Shown: positions 59,943 to 64,000 of the stretch, piece by piece
Layout of the letters: each line of letters opens with the position of its first letter
Position numbering within the stretch: position 1 is the first letter of the stretch
Source: Trebonia sp963773105
GTDB lineage: Bacteria > Actinomycetota > Actinomycetes > Streptosporangiales > Streptosporangiaceae
Length of the DNA: 64,000 nucleotides
NCBI GenBank assembly: GCA_963773105.1
Contig: CAVZAA010000001.1
Span: 186,001-250,000, forward strand
Direction: 5' to 3'
The notes under the pieces: generated by a model
What the model saw: the letters and a program-made list of their open reading frames with translations, nothing else
Databases searched by the model: none
Told to the model about the DNA's origin: nothing
Position numbers and translations under genes: made by a program

Positions 59943-62114
59943 TTAGGCCCCCGCTGCCGTCACTGTGGGTAACTGCCCGGTGGGCCGGGCCGTCAGGAGG
60001 CATATGTCGTCTTGCCTGGCGGTACCCACGAGGGCGGCCTGGACGGTGGCGCACGTTTGCTCGGCTGATTCGTGGCGGGAGCCTTGCAGCGTTTCTGCGA
60101 GGGCCGTGAGGCCTTCGCAGATGTCGCGGTGCCGGTCTTCGATGAGCCCGTCGGTGTAGCAGAGCAGCCTCGCGCCCTGTGCAAGCCTCCGGTGACCGGT
60201 GGTGAAGCTGACGGTGGCGCTGACGCCCAGCATGGTGCCGGGCGCGTCGTCGAGGTATTCGGACCGGCCGGCGATGGTGGTGACGATCGGCGGCGGGTGC
60301 CCGGCGTTCGCGTAGGCGAGGTCGCCGGTGGCCGGGTCGAGCACGGCGTAAACGACGGTGGCGAGCGCGTCCGGGAGCAGCTGGGCCACGGCCGCATTGG
60401 TCCGCTCCAGCGCGGCGGCCGGATCCGGGTTGTCGACCGCGTACGCGCGGAGCACGCTGCGGACCTGTCCCATGATCGACGCCGAGGCGATGTTGTGGCC
60501 GGACACGTCGCCGATGACCAACCCGACCCGGCCGCCCGCGACGGGGAACGCGTCGTACCAGTCGCCGCCGACGGCGGCTCCCTCGGTGGCGGGCAGGTAC
60601 CGCACCGCGAGGTCCAGCCCCGGGATCTCGGGCAGCGCGTCAGGCAGAAGAGCGCGTTGCAGCGTTTCGGCTATTGCGTGCTCGCGGGCGAAGGTGTCGG
60701 TGTTGGCCAGCCCCACCGCCAGCCGCCGGCCGAGCTCCTCGACCACCGAGACGTCCGTCTCGGTGAACGGCGGACGTCCGGCTCCGCGGTACAGCGCGAT
60801 GACGCCGAGCGGGTCTTGCCCGGCCAGCAGCGGCGTGCTGATCGCGCTGCGAGGGCGCATGAGCTTCACGATGCTCATCGCGTCGGGCTCGGCCCTGGCC
60901 CAGGCCGGCATTTCGGCGGTGGCGTCGCGTGAGAGCTGGGTGGTTCCTGATGTGTAGGCGCGCTGAGATAGCAGCGGGCCAGCCGGGGCAATCGGGTGAG
61001 CGCGCAGTCCGGCGAGCTGAGCTGCCTGAGCTGGGACAGCATGGCCGAGCGCACTGGCGAGCAGCGCCCCGTCAGCGGTCGGCAGGAACACGACGCAGGA
61101 ATCGGCCAGGGCCGGGACCACCAGTTTGACGATCTGGCCGAGAAGCTCATCCCGGTCCCTGGTGGCGGCCACAAGCGCCCCGGCCCGCATGAGGAAGACC
61201 AGCTGTTCCCTGGCACTGTCGGCCTCGGCCCGCGCGGCCCTCGTACTGCCAAGCAGTTCGGCTCGATCCTGCTCGGCCCGCTGCCGCGATGTCAGGTCAA
61301 CGACGAAAGACGTCCAGCGCAGCGGGTTACGGTCGATCACTGCCGCACCGATCAGCACCGGCACCCGATGCCCGTCCCTGTGCACGTACTCCTTCTCAAA
61401 CGGCTGGCACGCGCCCGTCTGGAGTAGTTCCTGCATGGCCTTGTCCTCGACGCGGGCCCACCCTGGCGGGGTAATCTTCCGCCAGTGAACGCGGCCGGCC
61501 TCAAGGTCGCTCCTGTCGTAGCCGATGATGCTGAGGTACGCGTCGTTTGCCTCGTAGACCCGATGCTGGCCGACGACCACCACGCCGAGAACATTGGCGT
61601 CCCGTAGCCGGCCGAGTAGGGCGGTGCTCTGCCGCAGCGCCGCCTCGGTCCGCCGCTGCTCGGTCAGGTCGGTGAAAATCGCGTATGCCCGGCTGGGTCG
61701 GCCTCGGTCATCCCGGGCGTCAGGGACGGCGGTGATCCGCACCCAGCGCAGTTCGCCGGTCCGCCTGTGCCTTACACCGGCCACCACGTCGGCGACGATC
61801 TCTCCCGTCCGCAGGGCCACCGGCACCGGCAGGTCCTTCGCGGGGAACGGCGAACCGTCCTCTCGTACCGCCTGACCCTGCGGGACGACAGGCCACGATG
61901 TCACCGCGGCCACGTCCATGCCCAGGATCTCGCTGGCGGCCGGGTTCACCCCGATGATGGACCCGTCCGCGTCGTAATGGACGACACCTTGCGGCATGGT
62001 TTCGAACAGTGTCCGGTATCGCTCCTGCGGCGGGGCATCCCCGGCCAGCGTGTTCAGCCGACCCGTACCCCCACGCGAGACCGGAATCTCGACCACCGCA
62101 CCCCCCGGTACCAT
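59943..62114 (-). CDS. PAS-PAS-GAF-PP2C (SpoIIE) phosphatase
   Basis: 723 aa, no membrane segment. PAS1 about 30-150 (RYRTLFETMPQGVVHYDADG), PAS2 about 165-285 (VYEANDAYLSIIGYDR), GAF about 310-475 (ISTPLLAGQDPLGVIALYR), and a PPM/SpoIIE phosphatase from about 490 (GAAVGGDWYDAFPV, VIGDVSGHN, YANAGHPPP, CYTDGLIEDRHRD, RQDDICLLTARP). A sensor-phosphatase of the Rsb type; input could be redox or a small ligand. It adjoins USP and the DosR-like regulator. Confidence 0.94.
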   Translation of the reverse strand: MVPGGAVVEIPVSRGGTGRLNTLAGDAPPQERYRTLFETMPQGVVHYDADGSIIGVNPAASEILGMDVAAVTSWPVVPQGQAVREDGSPFPAKDLPVPVALRTGEIVADVVAGVRHRRTGELRWVRITAVPDARDDRGRPSRAYAIFTDLTEQRRTEAALRQSTALLGRLRDANVLGVVVVGQHRVYEANDAYLSIIGYDRSDLEAGRVHWRKITPPGWARVEDKAMQELLQTGACQPFEKEYVHRDGHRVPVLIGAAVIDRNPLRWTSFVVDLTSRQRAEQDRAELLGSTRAARAEADSAREQLVFLMRAGALVAATRDRDELLGQIVKLVVPALADSCVVFLPTADGALLASALGHAVPAQAAQLAGLRAHPIAPAGPLLSQRAYTSGTTQLSRDATAEMPAWARAEPDAMSIVKLMRPRSAISTPLLAGQDPLGVIALYRGAGRPPFTETDVSVVEELGRRLAVGLANTDTFAREHAIAETLQRALLPDALPEIPGLDLAVRYLPATEGAAVGGDWYDAFPVAGGRVGLVIGDVSGHNIASASIMGQVRSVLRAYAVDNPDPAAALERTNAAVAQLLPDALATVVYAVLDPATGDLAYANAGHPPPIVTTIAGRSEYLDDAPGTMLGVSATVSFTTGHRRLAQGARLLCYTDGLIEDRHRDICEGLTALAETLQGSRHESAEQTCATVQAALVGTARQDDICLLTARPTGQLPTVTAAGA

Positions 62115-62194
62115 GAAGCCAACTCCCCAACTGAGTTTACCATTTCCACGTTTATGCTGTTCAGAGAGCCTTATCGAGTCAATTCCGCTCGTGG

Positions 62195-62638
62195 TTAGCC
62201 GCGGTGTTGCGCCGGGATGACGACCACCGGGCAGACCGCGTGGCGGGTGACCTGCGAGCTGACCGAGCCGATCAGCGACCGCGGGAAACCGCCGGCCCCG
62301 TGCGAGCCGACGACGAGCAGGTCAGCGTCCCGGGCGGCGGCAAGCAGCGCTTCCGCCGGCGCGCCATTGAGCGCCTGGACCGTGACGGACTCCGGGCGGG
62401 ACTCGCCAGCCCTCGCGAACACCCTGTCGACCGCTTCCTGAGCGGTCCGACGGCAGCGTTCGGCCAGGTCATGGTCTTGCGCGTGGTCGACCGCGCTGCC
62501 AAGGTACTCCACCGGCGCCGGGTGGACCGTGACCACGGTGAGCGGCGCGTGCCGGACCGCCGCCTCCCGCACGGCCCATTCAAGGGCGGCGGCGCGGGAA
62601 TAACTGGACCCGTCTACCCCGACGACGATTCCTGGCAT
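62195..62638 (-). CDS. Universal stress protein (UspA family)
   Basis: 147 aa with IVVGVDGSSYSRAALEW-like start (IVVGVDGSSYSRAAALEWAV) and the ATP-binding G-2x-G-9x-G(S/T) region GSHGAGGFPRSLIGSVSSQV then VCPVVVIP. ATG 62638 has GAGGAG upstream. USPs are frequent DosR/DevR regulon members. Divergent from the response regulator gene, with DosR-box-like sites between. Confidence 0.95.
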   Translation of the reverse strand: MPGIVVGVDGSSYSRAAALEWAVREAAVRHAPLTVVTVHPAPVEYLGSAVDHAQDHDLAERCRRTAQEAVDRVFARAGESRPESVTVQALNGAPAEALLAAARDADLLVVGSHGAGGFPRSLIGSVSSQVTRHAVCPVVVIPAQHRG

Positions 62639-62750
62639 TTTCGTATCTCCTCGTTGCTGTCGCTGTGTTTTCAGAACAACGTTAGGCACGGCGGCGGGCA
62701 TCGTTCAGGGCCGCACGGCCGCGGTATTAGTGCCATCCGGCCCACGGGAT

Positions 62751-62796
62751 GGGACCTTCGACCTGTCACGCAGCGCGAACTGGGGCCTAAAGTCAT
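62751..62796. promoter_or_regulatory. Two DosR-box-like sites between usp and the response regulator gene
   Basis: GGGACCTTCGACCT (62751-62764, 10/14) and GGGCCTAAAGTCAT (62783-62796, 11/14) resemble GGGACTWWAGTCCC. Their starts are 32 bp apart, about three helical turns, like paired DosR sites. They sit 113-158 bp before usp and 65-110 bp before the regulator, so autoregulation is possible. Confidence 0.5.
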
Positions 62797-62860
62797 AGAT
62801 GGAACACGGCCTCGTTGGTAGGAACGTCTTTGGGCCGCCACAGGAAGGGGCAGAGTCACC

Positions 62861-63556
62861 GTGAAAAGTCCGGCAGGCGATGGAGATGGGCGTGGCGAGG
62901 CGGCGAAGCCGATCGCGGTGTTCCTGCTCGATGATCATGAGATTGTCCGTCTAGGGGTCCGTGACCTGCTCGAGACCGATCCGGGCATCAAGGTGGTGGG
63001 CGAGGCCGGCACGGCGGAGTCGGCGCTTGCCCGGATCCCGGCGCTGCGGCCCGACGTGGCTGTGCTCGACGTGCGGCTGCCCGACGGGGACGGGGTGTCG
63101 GTGTGCCGGGAGATCCGCTCGCGGATGCCAGAGGTGGCGTGCCTGATGCTCACGTCGTTCGGCGATGAGGAGGCGCTGCTGGACGCGGTGATGGCAGGCG
63201 CTGCGGGGTACGTACTGAAGCAGATCCGCGGCACCGACCTGATCGGGGCGGTGCGCACGGTCGCGGCCGGCCAGTCGATGCTGGACCCGCGGGCGGCCGG
63301 CCAGCTGATGGCCAGGCTGCGTGGCAAGCACCCGAAGGTCGACCCGCTGGCGGGGCTGACCGGACAGGAAAGCAAGATCCTGGAGCTGATCGGCGAGGGT
63401 CTGACCAACCGGCAGATCGGGGAGCGGTTGTTCCTGGCCGAGAAGACGGTGAAGAACTACGTGTCCGGGCTCTACGCCAAGCTGGGCATGGAACGCCGCG
63501 CGCAGGCGGCCGCGCTGGCGGCGCGCGTTTTCGCGGACCCCCCGCCCCGTGACTGA
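62861..63556 (+). CDS. NarL/DosR(DevR)-type response regulator
   Basis: 231 aa. Receiver domain: acidic pocket DDH at 24-26, phospho-acceptor Asp70 in VAVLDVRLPDGDG, Thr98/Ser99, Lys120. C-terminal LuxR HTH: LTGQESKILELIGEGLTNRQ, IGERLFLAEKTVKNYVSGLY and KLGMERRAQAA match DosR/DevR closely. No histidine kinase gene is adjacent in the window. DosR proteins respond to hypoxia, NO and CO in mycobacteria; by analogy it controls the surrounding stress genes. GTG 62861, AGGAAGGGG upstream. Confidence 0.93.
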   Translation: MKSPAGDGDGRGEAAKPIAVFLLDDHEIVRLGVRDLLETDPGIKVVGEAGTAESALARIPALRPDVAVLDVRLPDGDGVSVCREIRSRMPEVACLMLTSFGDEEALLDAVMAGAAGYVLKQIRGTDLIGAVRTVAAGQSMLDPRAAGQLMARLRGKHPKVDPLAGLTGQESKILELIGEGLTNRQIGERLFLAEKTVKNYVSGLYAKLGMERRAQAAALAARVFADPPPRD

Positions 63557-63598
63557 GACGGCCTTGTCGGCGTCGGCCGAGGGCCGGGCCCCGACTGG

Positions 63599-64000
63599 CT
63601 AGCGGCCGTTCTCCCGCGACGGCAGCGCCAGCAGGGCGATCACCATGCCGGCCACCGCCACGGCGGCGCCGACATTGTGTCCTGGTAGCGCGTGTCCAGC
63701 AGGCTGCCGATGATCGCCACCCCGAGAGCGCCGCCGACCTGGAGGAACGCGCCATTGGCGACCGATCCGACGCCGACCTGGTCGCCGCGGGGTGAGCCCA
63801 TCACCGACTCGGTGGCCGACGGGATGGCCAGCCCGGCGCCGGCGCCGAGCACGATGCCGGGGAACGTGGTCGCCGTTGATGCCGTGGATAGCTGCCAGAG
63901 GCCGCCGCCGATGATGAGCAGGCCGGCCGCCACCGTGACCTTGGTCCCGACCACCCGGACGAGGACGGTCGAGAGCGGCGCGACGACGGCGATGGCGCCG
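63599..64000 (-). pseudogene. MFS (DHA2-type) transporter, C-terminal part, internally deleted and frameshifted; runs off window
   Basis: The minus strand enters from beyond 64000 and reads membrane helices with GTKVTVAAGLLIIGGGLWQL, GIVLGAGAGLAIPSATESVM, QVGVGSVANGAFLQVGGALG and IIGSLLDTRYQDTMS, typical of DHA2 drug/H+ antiporters. It then stops at 63640. A different frame resumes at once with AVAVAGMVIALLALPSRE and a stop at 63599, which is the normal last helix. About 40 codons between these are missing. Likely a deletion plus frameshift, so probably a damaged gene; a shortened but working protein ending at 63640 is an alternative. Confidence 0.75.

Overview
The window is high-GC actinobacterial DNA. 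GTG starts are common, the translation-factor cluster has the actinobacterial gene order, and typical actinobacterial proteins are present (DUF2277, DUF7455, Eis-type acetyltransferase, bacterial-type ProRS, DosR/DevR-type regulator, Pro/Gly/Arg-rich IF-2). A Streptosporangiales/Frankia-like relative is plausible, but the species cannot be named from sequence alone. No rRNA, tRNA, transposase, integrase or CRISPR array was seen.

Layout. (1) 1-7.8 kb: translation and cofactor cluster nusA(partial)-ylxR-infB-DUF503-rbfA-truB-ribF. (2) 7.8-14 kb: an accessory block lying between ribF and rpsO. It holds a repeat-rich secreted protein, a LysM surface protein, a divergent HTH regulator, a 72-aa peptide that looks like a RiPP precursor, and an M50 metalloprotease with a PqqD/RRE-like N-terminus, followed by a repeat-rich non-coding stretch. 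(3) 14-19 kb: rpsO, pnp (broken by two one-base insertions), an M16 peptidase and dapB. (4) 19-30 kb: small conserved proteins, a PrsW homologue lacking its catalytic residues, alkylation repair (Ada-AlkA fusion plus ogt), a PHP phosphoesterase, and an nfeD-SPFH pair flanked by two genes that share a WEERW-type HTH domain. (5) 30-49.5 kb: menA, ilvD, a NERD protein, proS, an ABC exporter with a serine-hydrolase-like pseudoenzyme, pepN, rpiB, an Eis-like acetyltransferase, a PP2C phosphatase and a secreted phosphoesterase. (6) 49.6-64 kb: phosphoketolase and acetate kinase, small and membrane proteins, a GH26 lipoprotein with a processive glycosyltransferase, a PAS/GAF/PP2C phosphatase, a universal stress protein, a DosR/DevR-type response regulator, and a decayed MFS transporter at the edge.

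Two systems stand out. The first is the regulator/peptide/protease cassette at 11.2-13.5 kb. It has a sigma70-like promoter whose -10 is overlapped by a perfect inverted repeat, a second perfect inverted repeat just downstream, and a strong UUCG-loop terminator between the peptide and the protease, which would favour excess peptide. The second is a probable hypoxia/dormancy island at 53-63 kb. DosR-box-like 14-mers lie in several of its promoter regions, close to a DosR-type regulator, a USP and the xfp-ackA ATP-generating shunt.

Three apparent single-base indels (two in pnp, one in an acyltransferase) suggest either sequence errors or recent decay, and should be checked against reads before any biological reading.
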